Under the pieces are notes generated by a model, which saw nothing but the letters and a program-made list of their open reading frames with translations, ran no database searches and had not been told where the DNA came from. Below, piece after piece: positions 12,969 through 23,394 of a stretch of DNA of 64,000 bases; positions within the stretch are counted from its first letter, which is position 1; every line of letters begins with the position of its first letter. A program made the translations under genes and the position numbers. The DNA lies in contig OX940872.1 of NCBI GenBank assembly GCA_954871525.1, forward strand, positions 25,205,746-25,269,745, written 5' to 3'. This DNA comes from Parietaria judaica. Lineage: Eukaryota > Streptophyta > Magnoliopsida > Rosales > Urticaceae.

Positions 12969-14074
12969 TTATGGAGTATGAATGAGTCTTGATTTGTTCA
13001 TATTTTGGTCGAACATCATATCATCATCCCACAACACACTGTCTGAGCTGAACATGACGTCTTTTCCTGCACCGGATTCTCCGTGCTCTTCCAGTTTGTC
13101 TACAAAACGGCCCTGCCGATCTCCCGGTGTGCACGTGCTGGTTGTGCACATGCTCTCGTTCCAAGGCGAAGCAGCCCTCTCGTTGCTGAAAGAAGATGGC
13201 TTGTAATTAAACAGGCCTCCGAAATTTGCAAATGAGGGTGCCGGCAAGTCCCAGAGCTTGTTTGAGGGGATGATGTCGGGTTCCTGGATCGCCCGTGACA
13301 GACCGATCTTGATCTTCTCCACGGTACCGTCGGCGTCTTCTTGCTTGCCATGGAGGTATGCCGTTGGGGCATTGGAATGCTGCAGCTGAAAGTCGATGCG
13401 GCGCTTGGTGAGGAGGTGGAGCATTTCATCCTTGAAGCAGCCGAGAGCAGCTTCGGCGAGGTGAGCCACTTGTGGTGGCTCGAGAGTTGTAGCGATCTCT
13501 GCCATTAAGTGGGAGAATGGCTTGTGTGTCACGGGGTCGATGCCCATGCCCGAGAGCTTTTTCTTCAGCTTCGTGTTCCAGTGGTTCTTCACGTCATTGT
13601 CTGTGCGGCCCGGAAGTTGTGCGGCTATTATCGACCATCTGAAACGATGACCCCGCAGTTAAAAAATTTGAATTACTGCAATAGCTTCCAATAAACATTT
13701 CCATCAAATCGGCTTGTTTACCTGTTGCCGACGATAGAGTGAAGCTTGACAATGGTTTGCTCTTCCGCATCGGAGAAGTGGCCGTGCTTGAGATCGGGCC
13801 GCAGGTAGTTCGTCCACCGCAGCCTGCAGCTCTTCCCACATCTTTGGAGACCTTTAATTACGAGCACACGAAAACTAACAAGTGTCATTTTGTTGATACC
13901 TTTGCGAGAATCACTCAAAAAATAAAAAAAATAAAAATTACCGGCGTTCTTGGGGATGAGGCGCCAGTTGCGGGTGCCGTGCTGGGCGATGTAGGAGGAG
14001 AGCTTGCTGTCCTCTTCGGGCGTCCACTGTCCGCGCTTGACGTTGTCCTTCTCGCAGCACGGAATGCGACCCAT
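12969..14074 (-). CDS. MYB80: R2R3-MYB transcription factor, MYB80 type
   Basis: Nuclear DNA-binding regulator. MYB80 (formerly MYB103 in Arabidopsis) controls tapetum development and pollen wall formation. Minus-strand exons are 14074-13942 (133 nt), 13851-13722 (130 nt) and 13638-12969 (670 nt), giving 310 aa. The 133/130 exon sizes and intron phases are standard for plant R2R3-MYBs. The start [20 protein letters not shown] and the R2/R3 repeats with [20 protein letters not shown] are visible. The stretch just after R3 ([20 protein letters not shown], then [20 protein letters not shown]) separates MYB80 from related MYBs. The C-terminal half is acidic and ends [19 protein letters not shown], a plausible activation region. 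Assignment is by motif memory; another tapetal MYB is less likely. Confidence 0.93.
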
Positions 14075-14143
14075 GTCTCGTATTTACAAATCAAAAAGAG
14101 GAGTGAAATCTATATACTATAAAGGATAGGAGAGACATCAAAG

Positions 14144-14180
14144 GTGCATGAGTTGATTAAAGAATTCAACGCTCATGCAC
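14144..14180. promoter_or_regulatory. palindrome with two RY-like CATGCA cores upstream of MYB80
   Basis: GTGCATGAG at the left is mirrored by CTCATGCAC at the right, with TTGA...TCAA inside, forming an imperfect hairpin. Each arm carries a CATGCA-type core. It lies 70-106 bp upstream of the MYB80 start codon. Function is inferred only from position and symmetry. Confidence 0.4.
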
Positions 14181-15040
14181 TGGTTGTTAGCTCACCCACA
14201 TCACACCCAGTCAACTCTTTGACTCTCTTCATTCTTTGATTTCAGAGCGGGTCGGGTTCTGGTCGACCCACTCGGGGAGGTTTTAGCCGACGACGTGGCA
14301 GTGCGGGCAAGGCTGTTCGTTGAAGCCTATTTGGTAGCCATTGCTGAATATGTACGGATGAGCCGTGATCAAGAAAACACAACAAACAGTGAGTTATTAG
14401 AAACTATTTATGTTGACATAGAAATATATACATATTTCATCATTAAAAATCCAATTTCAATGTAGTAATGTAATCAAATATATATTGAAACTAAGAAATA
14501 TATGTACCAATATAAGCATTTGTCCATTAAAAAAAATAAAAAAAATATAAGCATCTGAGTCAACAATACAAACTTTAGAAAGTAGAACGTGTGTGTGTCT
14601 CTCTTCATTGCTTGCAGCCCAAGTCTCAAATTATGAGAATCAACAGCTTATAAATATCGAAATAAGTTCAGCTTCGAAAGATTGATAAATCAATTACTAG
14701 AAATCTAATCTGTTTTCTTACAACTGTTTAATTAAGTAGAGAATTTTAAGGTTTGTTCGTTCTTTTTAATCTCTTTTTGAATTCCGAACTCAGTACTTAA
14801 ACAGTGTTAATTTAAGCTTTATGGTACCAAAAATAATTGGAAAGTGTATTTAATTAATCGATGAATACAACTTCATATTATTATATAATATAATATATAT
14901 CATATTCACAATTCACTACAACAAAGTGTGTTTGAGTCCTCTCTCTATATAGATATATGTATTAATTACATATATGTATTATATATATAGCCTAAACCAA
15001 ACACAGTGAAAGCAAATAACAAAAAGGTAATGCATCATTG
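14181..15040. other. MYB80 upstream region, AT-rich
   Basis: Non-coding. A GC-richer block at 14240-14340 is followed by long AT stretches with short TA runs near 14885 and 14950-14990. No gene was recognised. It presumably holds the distal MYB80 promoter. Confidence 0.5.
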
Positions 15041-15049
15041 TCGCAATTT

Positions 15050-15490
15050 ACCTATAAATAAATTATCGTTTAAAAGATAAAATATTTATCTACAACGTTT
15101 TAGTTTTACGTTTTATCAGAATAAATCATTGAGTATATTAAAATTTACTCAAAACAAATATTTTGCATTACACTAATGTCCAGTTTTACGTTGTAATTGA
15201 AATTTTGTATTTAATTTTTTTTTTTTTTACAAAACTTAAACATAAAAATTGTAGATATATCTCTTAGCTTTCCAGCAGTAGTTTATTCATGAAATTTGGA
15301 AAAAAAATGAGTGACTTATTCCAAAAATACAAAAACTGTACATATAGAGGAGGAATCACTTGTTGACGGTCAAGTGACTAAAACACAAAAAAAAAATCCA
15401 ACGAGACCAAGTTTGGGAACATTAGCCATCGATCATAAACATTAGGTACATAATCCGTATAAGATCAAACATTAGATACATTAGCCGCAA
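15050..15490. mobile_element. Mutator-like snap-back element, right half only
   Basis: Matches the right arm of the elements at 41880-42850 and 48965-49983: CTAATGTCCAGTTTTACGTT, TGAGTGACTTATTCCAAAAA and the terminal ACATTAGCCGCAAT. The left arm is absent, so this is a truncated relic and no target duplication can be expected. Confidence 0.75.
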
Positions 15491-15754
15491 TCCTTTATTG
15501 TAATCAAAATACCTTTCTTTTAAGTTTATTATCTTAGAACCGCGTGTTTTATTTGTTAATGGTTTCCATATTGACAAAAAAAATAAATTTGTTAATGGTT
15601 TCCATATTGACAAAAATTAGGCTGTAATTTTTGAATTTAAGGTACATGTGAGGGTTAAGTAGAATACTATTAAATTTGTTTTTATTTCCGGAGTGCATCT
15701 AAAAATGGTAAGCTTTTCATGCTCGAATGATTTAATACTTTGACTAATTTTTAA

Positions 15755-17348
15755 GGGTTATTACCGGCATATGTTCTCGTTTTTTTGCAAACATCCAATT
15801 TATGTTCATGTTCTTTTTCTTCCGCGGCATATATTCCATAAGTCTTAAAACGTACTCAAAGTCAAACTCCGCTAACACTTCCGTCTATGTCCGTTAGTTT
15901 TTTTCATGGGTCACGTCCTTAAGACTGGCATATGTTCCCGTTCTTTTGCAAATATCCAACTTATGTTCTTGTTCTTTTTCTGTTTAGCGGCATATGTTTC
16001 ATAAGTCTTAAAACATACTCATATTCAACCTCTATTAATACTTTTGTCTATATCTGTTTGTTTTTTCCACGTGTTATGTACACCTCGACAAACTTCATCA
16101 TCTTCACCGATTGGTTCGAGCAGAACTCGAGTTTCACAGCCTTGCAACGCTAGGTATATTTTCTAGAGATGATAATATATGAGAAATAAATTATAAAAAA
16201 AATAGTAGCAAGTAAATTCAAAATACATATCGATGTGTTATTGAATTTGACGAGCATCGGCTTATCTATTTTGTCCAAAAATTGTTCTTGATATCTTGTA
16301 AATAGAAAACGTTGGTGATTCCCGATACGCGTTGGAATCTCTCCTTAAAGTTTGATTCGCCTCATCTACGTGCTTGAGTTTTGTTAGGCAATTAGTTTCC
16401 TAGGATATAATCAGTCAACCCCAAACTTCGTAACATTTCAAAGTTCGCTAGCGAACTAAGACTCCTTCAACTCCGTTACCCAAAGACTCACAACATAAAA
16501 CAATGGGAATCTATAAAAAATTAAAATTACAGAGTGAAAAATTAATGGGAAGCAAACTCATAATATCTAGATAGCTTTCGATACTTCGTTTTAAAGAAAG
16601 CGTTCAACTCGGGTGTTCAATATTTCGACCCACTTGACGCTATCTCAATTTTATATTTTCCAACACTTCGGAGAAAGATCAATAATGGCTTTCTTATAGT
16701 CATCGGTCATGGTGATCCCAACCTTGGTCCACTAGAACCTCCTTTGTGTCTTTACTGCTTTTGCCCAATGCCAATTCTCCTCGGCACCGAACCCTCCCAC
16801 GATGGAAGCTCGCGGGTGTCGGTGAGAACCGTGGTTTTGTGGCAATTTGATTGGTTGGTGCTTTGGTTAGGGTTGGTAAATTAAGGATTTGAGAGCTTGT
16901 TAGAAGCGGAGATCAAAGACTTCCACGCCGAAAGAGGATTTTTGGATTAAGAAGGAAGATCAATTCTACATCAACGAGAGAATGAATATTTAAAAGAAAA
17001 TGAGTAATTTTACCGCTTAAAAATAATTAGTATCATCTAAAAATGGTACTTTTATCGTCTAGTAAAACTATTACTAAGAAAATAAAAAATAAAAAAAATA
17101 GTATTTTTTTAAATGATAAAAAAATCATAAATAGAAAAAACGGGAACATAGGTAGGATATTTGCAAAAGAATGGGAACATATGCCGGTATTGTGGGCGTG
17201 ACAAACTAACGGACATAGACGGATGTGTTAACGGAGGTTGACTTTGAGTACGTTTTAAGACTTATGGAATATATGCCGCAAAAAAAAAAGAACGGGAGCA
17301 TAAATCGGATGTTTGCAAAAGAACAGGAACATATGCCAGTAATAACCC
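15755..17348. mobile_element. Mutator-like non-autonomous element with duplicated inverted ends
   Basis: The ends GGGTTATTACCGGCATATG and its inverted counterpart CAGTAATAACCC are flanked by a perfect 9-bp direct repeat, AATTTTTAA, at 15746-15754 and 17349-17357. A 9-bp duplication with long inverted ends fits the Mutator superfamily. The left end sequence is present twice in tandem (15755-15920 and 15921-16083), and the right end is also partly doubled (17128-17190 and 17280-17348). The 1-kb interior lacks transposase similarity that I can recognise and may be captured host DNA. Confidence 0.85.
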
Positions 17349-17409
17349 AATTTTTAATTATACTTTTATCGTGATCAAATTCGGAGGGAGCTAAGTATGA
17401 GCTGAGATC

Positions 17410-17512
17410 GTTGAGCGTGAGTGATTAATATTTTGGCAGCAGCGATGAATCTCGCCGTAAAGGCATCGAGCGTGAGTAATTATTTGGCCGCAACGATGAA
17501 TCTCGCCGTAAA
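17410..17512. repeat. two-copy tandem duplication
   Basis: GAGCGTGAGTGATTAATA and GCGATGAATCTCGCCGTAAA recur as GAGCGTGAGTAATTATT and ACGATGAATCTCGCCGTAAA about 50 bp later. The rest of 17358-18650 is AT-rich with no recognised gene. Scattered CCGGT-type phrases appear after 18360. Confidence 0.7.
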
Positions 17513-18656
17513 GGTGAAGTGACTGTTGCACGGCCATCAATCTTCTCAGGAAAACACTAGTGCTTTTTCATGCGTGGGTTACAAGTTATAAGAATTTGTT
17601 TCCATTCAACTATTTTCACCGGTCTTTGTCGTAATAAAATAAAATATTTGCAACAAAAGTAAACACAAGTTATTCAAGGTTTCACATATAAGTCCATTCT
17701 TTTTGTATTGCAATCAAAATATGCAATGAGCAAAAATATATTTCGTTAAGTGCCATGTGATGCGTTTTAAGTATTCCAAGTGTACCGTGGATCCCTCTCT
17801 TTTTCTAAATGATGCGAATTTGGAGAGACGCTGCTCGAACGGAGCTGCGGAGTCCAAGCTTCCATCAGCCTAAACGCGATTGAATTTGATGTCTCTTACA
17901 ATAATGCCAATCTAAACAAGCTAGAATTTGATGGACTGGTTTTCTTCACAATATTAATCATATCATGTCCAATATATATTTGATGGATATAGAGTTATAT
18001 ATGAAAAAAAAGGTACTAATCACTTACTGAAGATTAAAAAAAAATCATTCTTTATTGAAAGATAGATACTAGATAGGTAACTTAGGTAAGTCGCCAAAAA
18101 AAATTTAACTTGTTTTATAAAGTGTGTTTAATAAACAAGTATGTAAATTATATTTTAAAATTCTCTATCATAACTCTGAAACTTTAATAAAAAAAATTTC
18201 TTAAATTAATATGACTAGATATAATATTTTTCTATACCGGTATCTTACAAAAATATTTTGGCCATTTGAATAAGCACATTGTTCGCCTTGTAGAACCTAC
18301 TAGCCATGAGTTTATCAACATTAGGTTCAAATTACCATGGTTTACTGACCAGGTGGAAAAATCAGAAACCGGTGATTACCGATACAATAGCCATTCTCGT
18401 TTTACAAGTAACGAAATGTATGTCAATGGGTAACCGAAAACCGAGAACCTATAGAATTTATAAGTTCTTCAATATATAAAATATAAATATATATACAAAA
18501 TACCGGAAAAGATGATAATACTTAAACAGGGTTAAGCTGGGAATGGGTACCGGAGTCTTGGCTTTCTCGCAACCCAAAATCCGGTATTTTTCTCTTTGTT
18601 TTTTTTGTAGCTTTCTATAGCATAAATAGGTGTAGGTCAAAGTAGCAATAGGAAAT

Positions 18657-18950
18657 CGATATACCCGTAAAACCCAGTGAATCCACATAACCATAATTAC
18701 ATTCTATAGAAAACCCTAAAACTGATTCATCGATATACCCGTAAAACCCAGTGAATCTACATAACCATATTTACATTCTATAAAAAATTCGTAAAACCGA
18801 GTCATTGATATACCCGTAAAACCTTGTGAATCTACGTATCGGTATTTACACACTATTAAAAAACGTAAAACCGAATCATCAATATACCCGTAAACCCTAG
18901 TGAGTCTACGCATCGGTATATACATGATATTAGAAACCGCAAAGCCGAAT
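18657..18950. repeat. minisatellite, about 74-bp unit, four copies
   Basis: The phrase GATATACCCGTAAAACCC (with variants) begins near 18658, 18732, 18807 and 18881, so the period is 74-75 bp. Each unit also contains a GTGAATCTACATAACC-like phrase. The minus strand is open across it and would encode a repetitive peptide, but this follows from the period and composition and is not evidence of a gene. Confidence 0.85.
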
Positions 18951-19138
18951 AGTCGGTATTTCTCGAACTTGACACAGCTTATTCTTCATTGACAAGCATT
19001 AGGAGCAGAAACGATAAAATCCGCAATTCATCTTCTTCGCTACAACATTGAATAATAACAATCCGAAATCCAGAACCAGATTGAAAACTGAAGCATTGAA
19101 GCTTGTCTTTGAATGGGAGAGGTGGATTACATGGAGGG

Positions 19139-19309
19139 TCAGTTGATGTCGTCGTCGGCGAAGGAGTTGAAGAAGTCGGCGTCGGCGAGCCTGGTGTCGG
19201 AGAGGACGCTGTCGCCGAGCATGTCGACGTCGTCCACGTCCATCGCCATCGTCGAAACCTGCTCCTCCATCTCGCCGAAGAACTCCATCGTCGCCGTCGC
19301 TCTCATCAT
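19139..19309 (-). CDS. small acidic protein (SMAP1/2-like)
   Basis: A 56-aa intronless protein beginning MMRATATMEFFGE. SMAP1/SMAP2 are tiny plant proteins linked to the response to the auxin analogue 2,4-D and to COP9 signalosome/AXR-related regulation. The diagnostic features are visible: a central STMAMDVDDVDMLG segment and the C-terminal LADADFFNSFADDDIN block, close to the family F/D signature ending in DIN. Length matches the family (~60 aa). An upstream in-frame start at 19417 would add 36 basic residues unlike the family, so I chose the internal methionine. The leader has a CT/GA run. It lies between a minisatellite and a Copia fragment and is probably a true single gene. Confidence 0.75.
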   Translation of the reverse strand: MMRATATMEFFGEMEEQVSTMAMDVDDVDMLGDSVLSDTRLADADFFNSFADDDIN

Positions 19310-19439
19310 CCCTTCTTCTCTCTCTCTCTGACCAATTTGGGGCTTCACGAAAACGTTCTGATTTTGCCCTTTTGCTTTTGAGCCCCCCAAATACTTAGTT
19401 TGGTACACTTTACCCACTTATAAGATAATTCAGCGCACT

Positions 19440-20800
19440 TTCTCCCCTGAGATTGGTAATCTCCCAAGTAATCTTATATACTATTTGAGACACGGCAAGA
19501 AAACTCAAGCAAATAAAGATCTCTCCCACTTCTAGTGTTCGAAATATCAAAGAGAGTTTTTCAACTCAGTGGTGTGGCTTCTTACAAAGTTAGTGTTATT
19601 TCTTTAGTATGTTGTGGCAAAAGTTTTAAAATATTTGGAACTTAACATTTGGTATCAGAATTGGGTTGTGATTGTTGTTGTCAGATCTCTTGAAATCTTA
19701 GTATACTTTGTGGTTGCAGTTTTGACTGATCGTTCACATCAGAAACGATCTCTTGAGATTATTAGTGTCTGAGTTTTCTTTGTGTCGTGAGTAGTCCGTG
19801 ACGCTGCAAGCTTTGAGTCAGAAACTAGCTTGTTTGGTATTACTGAGGTGTTGCCAACACGATGGGTGATCTCCAAGTCGTCGGAGGAATCAAGAAACTC
19901 AACATCAACAACTACAAAACATGGGCAACATGCATGAAGTCCTATTTACAAGGGCACGACCTTTGGGAGGTCGTTGGCGGAAGCAAAACAACGCCGCCGA
20001 AGGAAGATGCTAACGGTATCTTGCGCAAACGGAGCATCAAAGCAGGCACAACGATGTTCGCCCTGAAGACCACCGTTGAAGAAGAGATATTGGAGCACAT
20101 CTGTGACGACAAGACGCCTAAAAAAACATGAGAAACATTCATGACGCTTTTCTCAGAGAAGATTGGAGAACGAGCTACTGTCAATCTCACAACGCGACAA
20201 GACGATTGCTCAGTATTTCCACAAAGTCATGTCGATATGTCGTGAGATTAGCGATCTAGATCCGAAGTCCGTCATCGGAGAAGCTCGTATGAAGAGGATC
20301 ATCATCCAAGGGTTGAGACCAGAGTATCGAAGCTTCGTGATTGTTGTACAAGGATGGCCTGTTCAACCATCACTTGTAAAGTTCGAGAAATTTGCTAGCA
20401 AGCCAAGAAGTCATGGCAAAGCAAATGGGAGGCGTCACACAAAAGAACGAAGAGGAGAAGCACCTCCTGCTTACGCATGAAGAATGGGTAACCCAGCAGA
20501 AGAAGAACTATATATAGAGTTGAATCTTCTTCTAGCTCGTCGAGTCTTAGCGGGTACGGCGGAGATAGCCAAGCACGTGGTAGAGGGCGAGGGCGAGAGC
20601 GAGGCTATGACATGCGAGGTCGTGACAGTAGCTCACCCCGCCAGGAAGGCACCACAGCCCGAAAAGAAAATAGCACAGGGAAGTGCTACAATTGTCTACG
20701 TATCAGAATGTCGCAACACAAGAAGCACGATCTCTCCCACTTGTAGTACTCGATTATATTTTTATGATAAGTTTTCCCAAACTTCTTTTCTTCTAGTTTC
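19440..20800 (+). mobile_element. Copia-type retrotransposon remnant with broken gag
   Basis: The primer-binding-like TTTGGTATCAGAATTGGGTT at 19650 resembles the initiator-Met tRNA site. A gag reading frame follows at 19862 (MGDLQVVGGIKKLN, then NNYKTWATCMKSYLQGHDLW), typical of the Copia gag (UBN2/DUF4219) domain. The frame stops at 20129, shifts and resumes at 20163 (YFHKVMSICREISDLDP, MKRIIIQGLRPEYRSF). It decays again before a partial zinc-knuckle CYNC near 20690. ATCTCTCCCACTTGTAGTACT at 20729 echoes ATCTCTCCCACTTCTAGTGTT at 19520, so an LTR piece appears at both sides. No protease, integrase or RT is present, so this is a dead, internally deleted copy. Confidence 0.8.
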
Positions 20801-22096
20801 TATAGAATAATAATAAATAAAAAAATAAACTATTTTTTACTCGAGCTAAATGCTAATAATAAGTTGTTATTAGTATCTTATATCTACACTAGAAGTTTCC
20901 TGCCTACTCCTCCATCAAAATATAATTGTAGTCTTATCTACCATTGAATCTCTATGGTTCACTCTACACCTAAACCCAATTTCGGAGTACTTATTAATGA
21001 CTTGCTGACTTATATTACATATATCTATGACTATATATATATATATGTATATATAGAGTATATTCTAGAAGATCAATGGCAAAATCATTGATACGGAAAA
21101 GTGAAAGCAGCAAGTTATCTTAATCTTTGCTTGAAATTAAGGAAGAATCAAGGACTCACTTTTAGGATTATGGTTAACTAGACCAAGAAAATAAAAAACT
21201 TCTGAATAATCACACGTTGAGCAAAGATTGCAGGACGGTTTCAAACAAGTGAAAAGCGTTTAATGATATCTAACTTCTTTGTAGTAACGTCATTAAAAAA
21301 AATGAAATAATTATGGACACATTTGCACGACGTCGTGCAAATCTTACGCCGCCAAGACGTTCACTCATGTAAAAGCTCTATATTTTGACTATGCATTACG
21401 TTTTTTTTAGGAACCGTGGTGCAAAATTCATTGTATAATCTAAAACTAGTGTAGGGTCGTATATATAAATGGTGCGTGTTATGTTTTTCTCGTGTAAAAT
21501 GCTTATGTAGCGCACTTTACGGAACTCTTTGCTTAGGTAGAATTTGTCGGAAACCACTTCTTGGGATATCGTAAAATTTATCGGAATATACTACATACAC
21601 ATAGATTTTAATTCCGTATTAATCTAATACATATTTTTTATCATCAAAACACGCGTTGTCTCGTTTTTGAATCTCTTCTTATAGTTTTAGTAGATATAGC
21701 TTAAACAAAGTTATAGATACAACAATAACAAGATCTAATTAATTAATTAACCTTTCGTTACTACCATTTTCTAGACCACTAAACAAGTCATTCATTTGCC
21801 CAACACTTACGTAAACTGTAAAAGTTCATTAGTGTTTTTTTTTCTTCTTTTCTTTCTTCCTATTCTTGACACTCTAACGGTCACAAGAAGCATATTATAT
21901 GCATATAGTTGTTAGATAATTGGGCCCGCATAGTGTCTACAAATGGGGAACTTTTGCCTAGTAAATGTATAATATTTGACTAAGCATACCTTCTTCTCTT
22001 GTCTTTGCCTTGTTTGTCTTGGCTTACACCTATCAGAAAGTTAAGTCTCACTCACTCAAGCTCAGCATTTTGCTCCACAAAGCTACATGCCATGAC

Positions 22097-22135
<39 letters not shown>

Positions 22136-22716
22136 TGTAATTATTATCCAATGCGCGCGCGTAACGAGTTGTATATAATAAGCGTGTGTTTTAATATCTA
22201 GGTTTCTTACAAAAAGAGAATTTGAGTATTGGAGCTTCCATGGATTTCTCATTTCTTAACGTCTTCACTTTTCTTAGAATATAGAAGAATTTCAAATTTA
22301 TAAATATAATTGTTCAGAAAGATCGTTAGTTCTCGGACAAAATAAAATTTCATCTTAAACTCTCACAAAGTACGTGCATGATTCATGCAAAAGTCAATAA
22401 GAAAAAGTAAAAGCAGAAAGTGGATTATCAATATTAATATGCAGTGAAAATAGTTAATTTTTCTGAGATTAGCGGCCAAAATAAAATATAATTATATAGC
22501 AGTATAAAGTGACGTGACAACTATGTATAACACTATTTTAATTATTATTGTAGTATTATTTTATATTGCTAATTATTATAGGTATATGCCAGCTATATTT
22601 CACTCGCTCTCTGTTCATATATAATTGTTAGCTTTAAGCTTGATTATTATCGCTTCTTACCAAACCATTAATGCTTTATTCATTCATTCACTTCACTCTC
22701 TCTCAAGTACTCCGAC
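20801..22716. other. AT-rich spacer with an (AAT)n microsatellite
   Basis: No gene was recognised. A clean trinucleotide AAT run occupies about 22097-22134, and TA runs occur near 21036-21055. The last 150 bases are pyrimidine-rich (CACTTCACTCTCTCTCAAG) and could be a transcribed leader of the downstream Serinc gene. Confidence 0.5.
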
Positions 22717-22784
22717 ATGGCAACAATGGCAAGGTACACCATAACATCCTTAACATTATTCCTTCTTTGTTTTCCCTTTCACCG

Positions 22785-23180
22785 GGAAAATTAAACCGGT
22801 AATCGGTAACTATAGGTGTTAACCGATAGTCGGTGTATGAGCCTTTTGTTTTCACAATCACATTACTATCAATCAAGGAGCTGTATTTGTTTTCCTCCAC
22901 ATTTTGAAAGTTAAACCGGCCGGTAATTAACCAGTAAATACCGGTTACCGGTTTCATTATATTTTTACCTTTCATAGTATATATATTTTTTGTTTTAAAG
23001 TTATACTTGCATTCGGTAAAATAATTGATATACCATTTTTTGACCGTTCTAGTTCAAAATCGGGATAACAAAACCGGTGCCTACACCAATTAATTTATCT
23101 CAGAAACCGGAGTTGGCAATCCCTAAAAAATCGATTACCAGTACTGGTTTTTGAAGAATCGGGAAAACCGGATTACCTAA
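22785..23180. repeat. CCGGTT-rich repeat block
   Basis: ACCGG/CCGGT phrases recur about every 20-60 bp here, including AAACCGGTAATCGG near the left edge and GGAAAACCGGATTACC at the right. Similar CCGGTTT-rich blocks occur at 18360-18460 and in Serinc introns near 23590-23780 and 26870-27230. This is probably one dispersed element family; ends and duplications were not resolved. Confidence 0.4.
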
Positions 23181-23394
23181 AAAAACGTGTCTCGGTTTCA
23201 CCCTTTTGAGTTCATTAATTGCCCTTTACTAGTCTTGTTGAGCATCATTATGTCCAATAAATTGGAGGGCATAATAATCATGACTACACTATCTTTGAAT
23301 GCATTTCACTTAAAGCTCATTCAAGCTCCTCTGCTTTTCCATGAAACGACAATCATTCCCTCTGTCAATGAATTTTGGCAGAGAGAGCGAAGCA

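Noticed and set aside
18716..18925. 69-codon minus-strand ORF with repeated YGYVDSLGFTGIS-like units
   Set aside because: It is the translation of a 74-bp minisatellite; no start context or homologue.
22010..22252. ORFs spanning the AAT repeat on both strands
   Set aside because: They consist largely of poly-Ile or poly-Tyr from the microsatellite.
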